A stretch of DNA of 64,000 bases from Bradyrhizobium sp. 164 (GTDB lineage: Bacteria; Pseudomonadota; Alphaproteobacteria; Rhizobiales; Xanthobacteraceae): positions 124,001 to 188,000 of the forward strand of contig NZ_JADPKA010000097.1 in the NCBI RefSeq assembly GCF_023073715.1, given 5' to 3'. Within the stretch, counting starts at the first letter, position 1, and each line of letters begins with the position of its first letter. Both the position numbers and the translations under genes were made by a program. Below are positions 48,790 to 57,065 of the stretch, in pieces. The notes under the pieces were generated by a model. That model did no database searches. It was not told where the DNA came from and saw only the letters and a list, made by a program, of their open reading frames with translations.

Positions 48790-49995
48790 GTGACGACGAC
48801 GACACCGAATGCTGAGCGCGCCTCACTGCCCAGGGGAATCTGGGTGCTCGGCTTCGTCTCGATGCTAATGGACATCTCCTCCGAGATGATCCATGCGCTG
48901 CTGCCGGTCTATCTCGTCACCGTGCTCGGCGCCTCCACGCTCACGGTCGGTTTCATCGAGGGCATTGCCGAGGCGACCGCCTCGATCACGAAAATCTTCT
49001 CCGGCGCCCTGTCGGACTGGCTTGGTCGACGCAAGCTGCTCGCCGCGCTCGGCTACGGGCTAGCCGCCTTCACCAAGCCGCTGTTTCCGCTCGCGTCGAG
49101 CGTCGGGTGGCTGGTGGCGGCGCGCTTCATCGATCGCGTCGGCAAGGGCATTCGCGGCGCGCCGCGCGATGCCCTGATCGCCGACATCGCTCCTAACGGG
49201 CTGCGCGGCGCGAGCTTTGGCCTGCGACAATCGCTCGACACGATCGGTGCCTTCGTCGGGCCGCTCGCGGCCATCGGCCTGATGTGGTGGACGGCGGATA
49301 ATTTTACGATCGTGTTCTGGGTTGCGGTGCTGCCGGCCTTCCTGTCCTTTGGACTGATCGCACTTGCCGTGCACGAGCCGGCGGATCCGAGCCGGGAGCC
49401 TGCGAAGAACCCGCTCAATCTTGCCGCGATGCGGCAGCTCGGATCCGTCTACTGGCGCGTCGTCGCGGTCGGCATCGTCTTCACGCTCGCGCGCTTCAGC
49501 GAGGCCTTCCTGATCCTGCGCGCACAGAACATCGGGCTCAATGCGATGTGGGTGCCGGCGGTGCTGGTGCTGATGAACGTCGCTTATGCGCTTTCGGCCT
49601 ATCCGGCCGGCGTGCTGTCGGACCGGATCAACCGGACCGGCCTGCTCGCGCTCGGCCTGGTCTTCCTTGCCGGCGCCGACCTCGCGCTGGCACTGCTCCC
49701 GAGCCTTGCAGGCCTCGCGCTCGGCGTCGTGCTGTGGGGGCTGCATATGGGATTGACGCAAGGTCTGCTCTCGGCCCTGGTCGCCGACGCCGCGCCGCCG
49801 AGCCTGCGCGGCACCGCGTTCGGCTATTTCAACCTGTTCACGGGTCTGGCACTGCTGGCCGCGAGCGTGATCGCCGGCGCGTTGTGGGATGCCTATGGTC
49901 CGGCAGGCACGTTTCTGGCAGGGCTCGGCTTTGCGCTGATCTCGCTCATAGGACTGCTTGCCGTCGGCAACGGTCTGGCAGCGGAGCAGAAATGA
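48790..49995 (+). CDS. MFS transporter, first gene of the fluoride operon
   Basis: 401 residues from the GTG at 48790, downstream of the terminator and with GGAGAAGGCGAAG before it; longer readings start inside the terminator. Twelve membrane helices. Motifs: WVLGFVSMLMDISSEMIHAL, SGALSDWLGRRKLL (loop 2-3), RFIDRVGKGIRGAPRDALIA and a second-half LSDRINRTGLLALGL. The helix with GKGIRGAPRDALIAD is typical of a small MFS subfamily found with metal or anion resistance. By position it may export fluoride or another toxic anion, but this is inference. Confidence 0.9.
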   Translation: MTTTTPNAERASLPRGIWVLGFVSMLMDISSEMIHALLPVYLVTVLGASTLTVGFIEGIAEATASITKIFSGALSDWLGRRKLLAALGYGLAAFTKPLFPLASSVGWLVAARFIDRVGKGIRGAPRDALIADIAPNGLRGASFGLRQSLDTIGAFVGPLAAIGLMWWTADNFTIVFWVAVLPAFLSFGLIALAVHEPADPSREPAKNPLNLAAMRQLGSVYWRVVAVGIVFTLARFSEAFLILRAQNIGLNAMWVPAVLVLMNVAYALSAYPAGVLSDRINRTGLLALGLVFLAGADLALALLPSLAGLALGVVLWGLHMGLTQGLLSALVADAAPPSLRGTAFGYFNLFTGLALLAASVIAGALWDAYGPAGTFLAGLGFALISLIGLLAVGNGLAAEQK

Positions 49996-50014
49996 TGACG
50001 GGGAGCTTTTCGTC

Positions 50015-50404
50015 GTGCTGAGTGGAGCGCTTGCGATCATGATCGGGAGCGTGCTCGGCGGCTGCGCGCGCTATTTCGTGTCCGGCGCGATCGCGCGGCG
50101 GCTGGACGAGACGTTTCCGTGGGGTACCATGACGATCAACGTCACCGGCGCCTTCCTGATCGGCATTTTTGGCGCGCTCGCGGCCCATCCCGGCTCGGTG
50201 TTCGCCACGCCCAACCCTTGGCTGTTCGCGGTGACCGGCTTTCTCGGCTGCTACACCACAGTGTCCTCGTTCAGCCTGCAAACCCTGACGCTGGCGCGGT
50301 GCGGCGAGCCAATGCACGCACTCGGCAATGTCGTGTTCTCGGTCGGGCTGTGCCTCGCCGCCGTTAGTTGCGGCTTTCTCCTTGCGGACAGTCTTGGAGG
50401 ATAG
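50015..50404 (+). CDS. crcB: CrcB (Fluc) fluoride channel subunit, first copy, diverged Phe box
   Basis: 129 residues from the GTG at 50015 (GGGGAG upstream). Four helices. GGCARYFVSG, WGTMTINVTGAFLIGIFG and GFLGCYTTVSSFSLQTLTL match Fluc, but the usual GGxTTFSTFS is GCYTTVSSFS, so the first Phe of the Phe box is Val. Fluc channels are antiparallel dimers that let fluoride leave the cell. It is followed by a canonical second copy, so a heterodimer is likely. Confidence 0.92.
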   Translation: MLSGALAIMIGSVLGGCARYFVSGAIARRLDETFPWGTMTINVTGAFLIGIFGALAAHPGSVFATPNPWLFAVTGFLGCYTTVSSFSLQTLTLARCGEPMHALGNVVFSVGLCLAAVSCGFLLADSLGG

Positions 50405-50410
50405 CAGCAC

Positions 50411-50839
50411 ATGACCGTCCCCTCCTCCGCCGATCGCTGGCGTAGCGCGATACTCTACGCCTGGGTTGCCGCCGGCAGCATCGTCGGCGGGCTGACCCGC
50501 TATCTCGTCGGTCTCGCGCTCGACACCGGGCCGGGCTTTCCCTTCGCCACGCTGTTCATCAACGCGACGGGATCGCTGATCATCGGCTTCTACGCGACGC
50601 TGACCGGCCCCGACGGCCGCGTGCTGGCGCGCCCAGAGCACCGACAGTTCGTCATGACCGGGTTCTGCGGCGGCTACACCACGTTCTCCACCTTCAGCCT
50701 GGAGACCTTCCGCCTGCTCCACGGCGGCATGAAGTACACGGCACTTGCCTATGTCACGGCGTCCGTCGTCTGCTGGCTGGTGTCGGCATGGCTCGGGCAT
50801 ATGATGGCGAGCCGCACCAACCGCTTGACAAGGAGCTGA
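50411..50839 (+). CDS. crcB: CrcB (Fluc) fluoride channel subunit, second copy
   Basis: 142 residues. GGLTRYLVGLALD, FATLFINATGSLIIGFY and the full Phe box GFCGGYTTFSTFSLETFRLL are present. Four membrane helices with a short N-terminal extension. The gene starts six bases after the first crcB and is part of the riboswitch-controlled operon. Confidence 0.94.
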   Translation: MTVPSSADRWRSAILYAWVAAGSIVGGLTRYLVGLALDTGPGFPFATLFINATGSLIIGFYATLTGPDGRVLARPEHRQFVMTGFCGGYTTFSTFSLETFRLLHGGMKYTALAYVTASVVCWLVSAWLGHMMASRTNRLTRS

Positions 50840-50841
50840 CC

Positions 50842-51183
50842 ATGCAAGTCCCCGCTCAGGCAGTTTCGCTCCGGATCTTCATCGGCGAGAGCGACCATTT
50901 CGACGGCAAGCCGCTCTATGAAGCAATCGTGATGACGGCGCGCGAGCGGCACCTCGCCGGCGCCACCGTGCTGCGCGGTCCGATGGGCTTCGGCAGGTCG
51001 AGCCGGCTGCACACGTCGAAGATCCTGCGACTTTCCGAAGACCTGCCGCTGCTGATCGAGATCGTCGACAGCGAGGACAACATCAACGCATTCCTGCCCA
51101 TCCTCGATGGCATGATGTCGAGCGGCCTGATCACCTTGGAGAAGGTGCAGGTCCTGCAATATGGTGCGAAGGTCGCGAGCTGA
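50842..51183 (+). CDS. DUF190 protein
   Basis: 113 residues from ATG 50842, AAGGAG upstream and two bases after crcB. LRIFIGESDHFDGKPLYEAI, LAGATVLRGPMGFGRSSRLH and LSEDLPLLIEIVDSEDNINA are DUF190 signatures. It has a PII-like ferredoxin fold. DUF190 is often encoded next to crcB, and may regulate the channel, though no function is proven. Confidence 0.92.
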   Translation: MQVPAQAVSLRIFIGESDHFDGKPLYEAIVMTARERHLAGATVLRGPMGFGRSSRLHTSKILRLSEDLPLLIEIVDSEDNINAFLPILDGMMSSGLITLEKVQVLQYGAKVAS

Positions 51184-51226
51184 TCGCTCCAGCAGGAACC
51201 CGAGCCCGCCGTGTCCGGGAGGCGGA

Positions 51227-51532
51227 ATGAACGACACCGTTACCACACCGAAAACCAGGACGAAGACCAAGGTCGAGCGACCACGGCTGCACAAGGTCAT
51301 CCTGATCAACGATGACTACACGCCGCGCGAATTCGTCACGATGGTGCTCAAGGCCGAATTCCGCATGACCGAGGATCAGGCCTACAAGGTGATGATCACC
51401 GCGCACAAGCTGGGCGCCTGCGTCGTCGCCGTGTTCACCAAGGACGTCGCCGAGACCAAGGCCACGCGCGCCACCGACGCCGGCCGCGCCAAGGGCTATC
51501 CGCTGCTGTTCACGACCGAGCCGGAGGAATAA
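51227..51532 (+). CDS. clpS: ATP-dependent Clp protease adaptor ClpS
   Basis: 101 residues from ATG 51227 (GGGAGGCGGA upstream). LHKVILINDDYTPREFVTMV holds the N-degron pocket residues Asn and Asp, and VMITAHKLGACVVAVFTKDVAETK the ClpA-binding part. It delivers N-end-rule substrates to ClpAP. No clpA follows here, so this is probably the second, unlinked ClpS of alphaproteobacteria. Confidence 0.93.
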   Translation: MNDTVTTPKTRTKTKVERPRLHKVILINDDYTPREFVTMVLKAEFRMTEDQAYKVMITAHKLGACVVAVFTKDVAETKATRATDAGRAKGYPLLFTTEPEE

Positions 51533-51535
51533 GGC

Positions 51536-52726
51536 TCAGCTCACCAGCGCATGCGTTTCTTCCGCCAGCCCGTACACGCGCTGCGCCTTTGAAAATCCTG
51601 CGATTGGAAATTCTCCGAGCTCGTGCCAGTCGTGGTGGCAGACATTGGCAAAACCCTCCGAGGCGACGACAGTCCGCCCCAGCCGGCCCGTGATCTTCTC
51701 CAGCCGGGCCGCGAGATTGACGGCGGGGCCAATGCAGGTGAAGTCCAGCCGGTTGCCCCCGCCGATATTGCCGTAGAGGATGTTGCCGACGTGCAGCGCG
51801 ACGCCGAAACGGAAGCGCTCGACGGCGTCGCCGACCGGAAACGCGAGCGACTCCACGCTGGCGCGCGCTTCGCGCGCGGCCTCCAGCACGCGCGCGCAGA
51901 CATGGGCAGCATCGCCGACATATTCATCGATCGGAAACACCGCGAGCAGGCCGTCGCCCATGAATTTCAGCACCTCGCCGCCATGGCCCCGGATCGCGGT
52001 GACCTGGCAGTCGAAATAATGGTTGAGGATCGCGACCACCGTCTCGGCCGGCAGCCGGTCCGACAGCGCGGTGAAGCCGCGCAGGTCCGAGAGCCAGATC
52101 ACCGCCTGCATGATGTCGGTGTGGCCACGGCGGATCTGGCCCCCGAGAATGCGCGCGCCGGCGCGGTTGCCGACATAGGTATCGAGCAGCATCTCGGCGG
52201 TGCGGCGCAGGCTGATGATCTCGCTGACGCGCGCCAGCGGCGCTATGATGGTTCGGATCGCCGCGATGTCGTCGTCGCTGAAGCCGCCGGGATGCTGCGT
52301 GACCCAGCTCGTCGCGTGGATGGAGCCATCGAGAAACGGCACCGGCACCGCGATGTAGTCGGTCGCGCCTTCGGCACGCATGTCGTCGAGGAACGGAAAT
52401 CGCTTGCTGTCGGGATCGCTCGCGCGTCCCCTGACCTCCAGCCCCTGCTCGAAGACGATGCGGAGCGGGCTGCGGGCGAATTCGGGCGTGTCCAGAATAT
52501 CGAAATCGACGCTGCCGATTTCGACCTCCTCGCCCTGCCGCCATATGAAGTTGCGACCGAAGATTTCCGGATGCAACGTGCGGATGAAGATACCGAAGCG
52601 CCACAGCGGCAGGCCGGCCGCGACCAGACGTTCGCAGAAATCGGCGATCATCTCGGCCGGCTCTTGCGACGACCAAGCGCCGTCGATCAGCCAGTTGGTA
52701 ATGCGCTGGAGCTCGGAGCTGTTCAT
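51536..52726 (-). CDS. Class III adenylate cyclase with N-terminal GAF-like domain
   Basis: 396 residues. The first 190 resemble a GAF-like sensory region (IFIRTLHPEIFGRNFIWRQG, EGATDYIAVPVPFLDG). The cyclase domain begins near 205: VIWLSDLRGFTALSDRL has metal Asp1, VLKFMGDGLLAVFP metal Asp2 and a substrate Lys, RLDFTCIGPAVNLAARLEKI the transition-state Asn and Arg. No membrane helices. Cytosolic cAMP production is expected. It ends four bases before clpS's stop on the opposite strand. Confidence 0.92.
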   Translation of the reverse strand: MNSSELQRITNWLIDGAWSSQEPAEMIADFCERLVAAGLPLWRFGIFIRTLHPEIFGRNFIWRQGEEVEIGSVDFDILDTPEFARSPLRIVFEQGLEVRGRASDPDSKRFPFLDDMRAEGATDYIAVPVPFLDGSIHATSWVTQHPGGFSDDDIAAIRTIIAPLARVSEIISLRRTAEMLLDTYVGNRAGARILGGQIRRGHTDIMQAVIWLSDLRGFTALSDRLPAETVVAILNHYFDCQVTAIRGHGGEVLKFMGDGLLAVFPIDEYVGDAAHVCARVLEAAREARASVESLAFPVGDAVERFRFGVALHVGNILYGNIGGGNRLDFTCIGPAVNLAARLEKITGRLGRTVVASEGFANVCHHDWHELGEFPIAGFSKAQRVYGLAEETHALVS

Positions 52727-52809
52727 GTCCGCATTTGCGGACGAAGTTGTGGGCCCGTCAAGCTGCGCGGAGAGCTAGTGCTGCGACACCAACGCCGGCG
52801 GCGGCGTTC

Positions 52810-52832
52810 ACCTCTACCCGTCGGGGAGAGGT
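52810..52832. terminator. Hairpin between aroC and the cyclase gene
   Basis: ACCTCT...AGAGGT arms with an inner CCC/GGG pairing, just after the aroC stop on its strand. It is a short member of the CACCTCTCCC repeat type. No T run, so termination is probable but not certain. Confidence 0.5.
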
Positions 52833-52838
52833 AAAAAA

Positions 52839-53927
52839 CTAGCGTCCCACCTGCCCGCGATCGCGCAAAAAGTGATCGGCCAGCACGCAGGCCATCATGG
52901 CCTCGCCGACGGGAACGGCACGGATGCCGACGCAGGGGTCATGGCGGCCCTTCGTGAAGATCTCGGTATCAGCGCCCTTGCGATCGACCGTGAGACGCGG
53001 CTGGAGGATCGACGAGGTCGGCTTCACTGCGAAGCGCACCACCACCGGCTGTCCGGTGGAGATGCCGCCCAGAACGCCGCCGGCATGGTTGGAGAGAAAG
53101 CGCGTGCCGTCGTTGCCGGTGCGCATCTCGTCGGCGTTCTCCTCGCCGGTCAATTCGGCCGCGCCAAAGCCGGCGCCGATCTCGACACCCTTCACGGCGT
53201 TGATGGTCATCATCGCGGCCGCCAAATCGGAGTCGAGCTTGGCATAGATGGGCGCGCCAAGGCCCGCCGGCACGCCTTCGGCGACAACCTCGATCACCGC
53301 GCCGATCGAGGAGCCGCTCTTGCGGATGCCGTCAAGATAGGTCTCGAAGAAGGCGGCCTTGTCCTTGTCGGGACAGAAGAACGGATTTTTCCCGATCTCG
53401 TCCCAGTCCCATTTGGTGCGGTCGATCTTGTGCGGGCCCATCTGCACCAGCGCGCCGCGTACCCTGACGTCGGGCAGCACTTTTCGTGCGATCGCACCGG
53501 CGGCAACGCGCGTCGCGGTCTCGCGCGCCGAGGAGCGCCCGCCGCCGCGATAGTCGCGCAGGCCGTACTTCGCCTCATAGGTGAAGTCGGCATGACCGGG
53601 TCGAAACTTGTCCTTGATCTCGGAATAGTCCTTCGAGCGCTGGTCGGTGTTCTCGATCAGGAGCCCGATCGGGGTGCCCGTCGTCACCTGCACGCCGGTC
53701 TCCGGATGCGCCATCACGCCGGACAGGATTTTCACCTGGTCCGGCTCCTGGCGCTGGGTGGTGAAGCGCGACTGGCCCGGCCGGCGGCGGTCGAGGTCGC
53801 TCTGGATGTCGCTCTCGCTGAGCGGGATCATGGGAGGACAGCCGTCGACCACGCAGCCGATCGCCACCCCGTGGCTCTCGCCGAAGGTGGTGACACGGAA
53901 CATGTGGCCGAATGTGTTGAAGGACAT
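52839..53927 (-). CDS. aroC: Chorismate synthase
   Basis: 362 residues. MSFNTFGHMFRVTTFGESHG, GCVVDGCPPMIPLSESDIQS, DKFRPGHADFTYEAKYG, RGGGRSSARETATRVAAGA and ISTGQPVVVRFAVKPTSSI cover the flavin and substrate sites. It turns EPSP into chorismate, the last shared step of aromatic amino-acid synthesis. It follows a histidine phosphatase and fabI on the same strand but has its own AT-rich promoter-like region. Confidence 0.97.
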   Translation of the reverse strand: MSFNTFGHMFRVTTFGESHGVAIGCVVDGCPPMIPLSESDIQSDLDRRRPGQSRFTTQRQEPDQVKILSGVMAHPETGVQVTTGTPIGLLIENTDQRSKDYSEIKDKFRPGHADFTYEAKYGLRDYRGGGRSSARETATRVAAGAIARKVLPDVRVRGALVQMGPHKIDRTKWDWDEIGKNPFFCPDKDKAAFFETYLDGIRKSGSSIGAVIEVVAEGVPAGLGAPIYAKLDSDLAAAMMTINAVKGVEIGAGFGAAELTGEENADEMRTGNDGTRFLSNHAGGVLGGISTGQPVVVRFAVKPTSSILQPRLTVDRKGADTEIFTKGRHDPCVGIRAVPVGEAMMACVLADHFLRDRGQVGR

Positions 53928-53961
53928 GCTTGGCTGTCGCCTGTGCTTAGTTTTTATATAA

Positions 53962-53978
53962 ACGTTGTATGTCAACGT
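53962..53978. promoter_or_regulatory. Palindrome overlapping a promoter-like region upstream of aroC
   Basis: ACGTTG-TATGT-CAACGT is a perfect 6-bp inverted repeat. On the minus strand it includes TTGACA, and TATATA follows nine bases later, in a region much richer in A and T than its surroundings. It looks like a promoter with an overlapping operator 35-51 bases before the aroC ATG. The regulator is unknown. Confidence 0.5.
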
Positions 53979-54014
53979 CGTAGCCCCGAGGGCCACGGCA
54001 TTCAACCCTAGTTC

Positions 54015-54094
54015 CGTCATTCCGGGGCGATGCAGAGCATCGAACCCGGAATCTCGAGATTCCGGGTTCGCCCTTCGGGCGCCCCGGAATGACG
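54015..54094. repeat. CGTCATTCCGGGG-type inverted repeat
   Basis: An 80-base element with perfect 13-base ends (CGTCATTCCGGGG and CCCCGGAATGACG). Inside are CCCGGAATCTCGAGATTCCGGG and GCCCTTCGGGC hairpins. It lies between aroC and the phosphatase gene; another copy is at 48434. Confidence 0.88.
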
Positions 54095-54104
54095 AAAATC
54101 TCGC

Positions 54105-54704
54105 CTAACTGAACTTCTCCAGCCGGCCGTCGCGGAACACGTAGACGGCGCCCTGCTGGATATAGAGGTCGGCAGCGCTGGCGGGGGTCTCGATGCCCAA
54201 AGCCACCATCAGGGCCCGGCAGGTGCCGCCATGGGCGACCGCGACGGTATCGACCAGAAGCGACTCGTACCAATCGAGGACGCGCAGCTGTACGGCCGCA
54301 TAGGTCTCGCCGCCAGCGGGCGCGACCGTCCATTTGTCGGCGAGGCGCCTTGCATAGACATCAGGATCGGAGGCCTCGCTTTCGGCCAATGTCAGCCCCT
54401 CCCACGTGCCATAGCCGATCTCCCGCAGGCGGTCGTCGAGCGAGTAATCGGCAAGCGGCAATTCAAGCTTGCGGCGGACCAGTTCCATGGTCTGGCGCGC
54501 ACGTCCCAGCGGGCTCGAGACATAGGGCAGCGCCGCCTTGTCCTTGCCGTCGCGCCTGAACAGACCGGCCAGAACGTCAGCCGCGTGCGCGGCCTGGCTG
54601 CGGCCACGTGCGTTCAGCGGGATGTCCTGAGTGCCCTGAAGCCGCCCGAGCGCGTTCCACTCGGTCTCGCCGTGGCGCAGAAAGTAGATCGTAGGCACGG
54701 GCAT
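54105..54704 (-). CDS. Histidine phosphatase family protein
   Basis: 199 residues. The RHGETEWN motif starts at residue 10, with the second site in PYVSSPLGRARQTMELV, LREIGYGTWEG and DTVAVAHGGTCRALM (second His). It is of the phosphoglycerate-mutase-like type and removes phosphate from small molecules; the substrate is not identifiable. It starts 13 bases after fabI and is likely in its operon. Confidence 0.92.
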   Translation of the reverse strand: MPVPTIYFLRHGETEWNALGRLQGTQDIPLNARGRSQAAHAADVLAGLFRRDGKDKAALPYVSSPLGRARQTMELVRRKLELPLADYSLDDRLREIGYGTWEGLTLAESEASDPDVYARRLADKWTVAPAGGETYAAVQLRVLDWYESLLVDTVAVAHGGTCRALMVALGIETPASAADLYIQQGAVYVFRDGRLEKFS

Positions 54705-54716
54705 TGCCGCTGAAAG

Positions 54717-55532
54717 TTAGTCCTTGCCACCCAGCGAGATATCAGGCGCGTCCGGGCGCTTCATGCCGAGCACGTGATAGCCGGAGTCGACGTGGTGAAC
54801 CTCGCCGGTCACGCCGCGCGACAAGTCGGAGAGGAAATACAGCGCGCTGCCACCGACGTCTTCGGTCGAAACGTTGCGCCGCATCGGCGCGTTGTACTCG
54901 TTCCACTTCAGGATATAGCGGAAATCGCCGATGCCGGACGCGGCGAGCGTCTTGATGGGACCTGCCGAGATCGCGTTGACGCGGATGTTCTTCTCGCCGA
55001 GATCGGCGGCGAGATAGCGCACGCTGGCTTCCAGCGCGGCCTTGGCCACGCCCATGACGTTGTAATGCGGCATCCATTTCTCGGCACCGTAATAGCTGAG
55101 CGTGATGAGCGAGCCGCCGTCCGTCATCAGCTTCTCGGCGCGCTGCGCCACCGCGGTGAACGAGTAGCAGGAGATCAGCATCGACTTCGAAAAATTCTCC
55201 TGCGTGGTGTCGATATAGCGGCCGTCGAGCTGCTCGCCATAGGCGATCGCGTGCACCAGGAAGTCGATCTTGCCCCATTTCTCCTTCAGCACCGCGAAGG
55301 CGGCGTCGATGGTGGCAGCGTCGGTGACGTCGCAATGGCCGAGCACGAGACCGCCGACCTCCGCGGCGAGCGGCTCGACGCGCTTCTTCAGCGCATCGCC
55401 CTGATAGGTGAAGGCGAGCTCGGCACCGGCCGCGCGGCATGCCTTGGCGATGCCCCAGGCGATCGAGCGGTTGTTGGCAACGCCGAGGATCACGCCCCGT
55501 TTGCCCTGCATCAGACCTGAATTCTGCGCCAT
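54717..55532 (-). CDS. fabI: Enoyl-[acyl-carrier-protein] reductase (NADH), FabI
   Basis: 271 residues. GKRGVILGVANNRSIAWGIAK is the FabI cofactor motif, then FLVHAIAYGEQLDGRYIDTT, ITLSYYGAEKWMPHYNVMGV with catalytic Tyr and Lys in YNVMGVAK, and ISAGPIKTLAASGIGDF. It performs the last reduction of each fatty-acid elongation cycle. First gene of a likely fabI-phosphatase(-aroC) group. Confidence 0.95.
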   Translation of the reverse strand: MAQNSGLMQGKRGVILGVANNRSIAWGIAKACRAAGAELAFTYQGDALKKRVEPLAAEVGGLVLGHCDVTDAATIDAAFAVLKEKWGKIDFLVHAIAYGEQLDGRYIDTTQENFSKSMLISCYSFTAVAQRAEKLMTDGGSLITLSYYGAEKWMPHYNVMGVAKAALEASVRYLAADLGEKNIRVNAISAGPIKTLAASGIGDFRYILKWNEYNAPMRRNVSTEDVGGSALYFLSDLSRGVTGEVHHVDSGYHVLGMKRPDAPDISLGGKD

Positions 55533-55630
55533 TTCTCAACGTCCCATCGAGCGGGTTAAGGTCTGGAGGTACACCAGCCCTCCTTCGCGGTACAGTCCTA
55601 ATACACGGCGTTTACGCTGTTTCGAGCGCC

Positions 55631-55655
55631 GGAATAGCCGTTTCATTCGGGTGTT
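55631..55655 (+). promoter_or_regulatory. Candidate ECF-type promoter of the sigma factor gene
   Basis: GGAAT at 55631 and GTT at 55653 are 17 bases apart, as in ECF-dependent promoters (GGAA, 16-17 bases, GTT). It lies 36 bases upstream of the ECF sigma factor start. It could allow the sigma factor to activate itself. Confidence 0.4.
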
Positions 55656-55690
55656 ATGATCGTTGAGGCGCTCGCGCCGGACACCGGGAC

Positions 55691-56191
55691 GTGAAAACCG
55701 CAATGAATGCGTTTCGCCAGAGCGTGGAAGCCATGATCCCGGCGTTGCGCCGCTATGCCCGCGCGCTCACGCGCGATGGGGATGCGGCCGACGATCTGGT
55801 GCAGGATACGTTGGTGCGCGCGCTGCGCTCCGAGCGCTTGTTCCTCGGAGGCGACGTCAGGAGCTGGCTCTACACGATCCTGACCAACCTCAACAAGAAC
55901 CGGCGGCGCTCACTGGCGAGGCGTCCGCAATTGATGCCGCTGACGGAAAACAACCCGGACGCCAGCGGGACCGAGGCCGAAGGGCGCGATATCGAGAAGG
56001 CGCTGGCCACCCTCGTCGAGGAGCAGCGTTCGGTGCTGCTGCTGGTGATGCTGGAGGGCATGAGCTATCGCGAGGTCGCCGACATCCAGGGCGTGCCGAT
56101 CGGCACCGTGATGTCGCGCCTGGCGCGCGCCCGCGCCCACGTCAAAGCCTCGCTGAGCGGCGAGCGCCCGGCGCTCAGGCGGGTGAAATGA
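55691..56191 (+). CDS. ECF-family RNA polymerase sigma factor
   Basis: 166 residues from the GTG at 55691 (ATG 55703 is an alternative). Region 2: ALRRYARALTRDGDAADDLV then QDTLVRALRSERLFLGG. Region 4: TLVEEQRSVLLLVMLEGMSY followed by REVADIQGVPIGTVMSRLAR. It is followed by its likely anti-sigma factor 103 bases downstream. The length and layout match EcfG-like and related ECF factors of alphaproteobacteria, but no NepR/PhyR gene is present, so it probably is a different stress ECF. Confidence 0.93.
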   Translation: MKTAMNAFRQSVEAMIPALRRYARALTRDGDAADDLVQDTLVRALRSERLFLGGDVRSWLYTILTNLNKNRRRSLARRPQLMPLTENNPDASGTEAEGRDIEKALATLVEEQRSVLLLVMLEGMSYREVADIQGVPIGTVMSRLARARAHVKASLSGERPALRRVK

Positions 56192-56294
56192 TGGCAGAGT
56201 TGATGCATCGCGTGTTGTCCGCCCACATGCCGATGGAGCGAGCGACTTTGAGCCACGAAGAACATTTTGGGCCCCAGAGCCAGAGACAACCGAT

Positions 56295-57065
56295 ATGAAC
56301 GATCGCAAGATCCCGGTGACCGAAGACGAGCTGCACGCCTATGTCGACGGCGAGCTGCCGGCCGAACGTCGCGCCGATGTCGAGGCCTGGCTTGCCGCCA
56401 ACCCTGACGAGGCCGAGCGCGTGCAGTCGTGGCGCGCCATGGCCGAGATGCTGCACGCCCGCTACGATTCCGTCGCCCACGAGCCGGTGCCGGCACGGCT
56501 GGAGCTTGAGCGGCTGGAGCGCCGCCCCCGGCAATGGCTCTATGGCGCCGCCGCGGCTGTGCTGGTTGCCTTCGTTGCCGGGGGCACGGCCGGGTGGGTG
56601 GCGCATGGCGCCGCCAACGCGCCCTCGACTTTCCAGAGCTTCACGGCCGACGCGCTCGACGCCCACCGCCTCTACGTCGTCGAGGTCCGCCACCCTGTCG
56701 AGGTCGGCGGCAACGAGCGTGACCACCTCCAGGCTTGGCTGACACGGCGCTGCGGCTGGACTGTGTTCGCTCCGAACCTGGAGGCGAGCGGGCTGAAGCT
56801 CGTCGGCGGCCGGCTCTTGCCGGGCCCGAACGGTCCGGCGTCGTTCCTGATGTATGAAGGCGCCTCGGGCGAGCGGTACACGATCTACGCCGCCAAGACC
56901 GAGAACGGCGCGACGCAGATGCGCTATGCCAAGACGGATAAGGACGGTGCGCTGTTCTGGGCCGAACGTGGGGTTGGCTACGTCGTCAGCGGCGGTACCG
57001 ACCGTGACCGGCTGACCAAGGTGGCCCAGGCCGTGTACGACCAAGCCGAGAAGAACGGCAGGTAG
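56295..57065 (+). CDS. Membrane anti-sigma factor
   Basis: 256 residues. Residues 8-60 (VTEDELHAYVDGELPAERRA) form an anti-sigma domain of the type that lacks the ZAS HxxxCxxC zinc site; the Cys residues are missing. A membrane helix at about 82-104 (LYGAAAAVLVAFVAGGTAGW) separates it from a periplasmic domain of 150 residues. It should hold the upstream ECF factor at the membrane until a signal is sensed outside. Confidence 0.88.
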   Translation: MNDRKIPVTEDELHAYVDGELPAERRADVEAWLAANPDEAERVQSWRAMAEMLHARYDSVAHEPVPARLELERLERRPRQWLYGAAAAVLVAFVAGGTAGWVAHGAANAPSTFQSFTADALDAHRLYVVEVRHPVEVGGNERDHLQAWLTRRCGWTVFAPNLEASGLKLVGGRLLPGPNGPASFLMYEGASGERYTIYAAKTENGATQMRYAKTDKDGALFWAERGVGYVVSGGTDRDRLTKVAQAVYDQAEKNGR

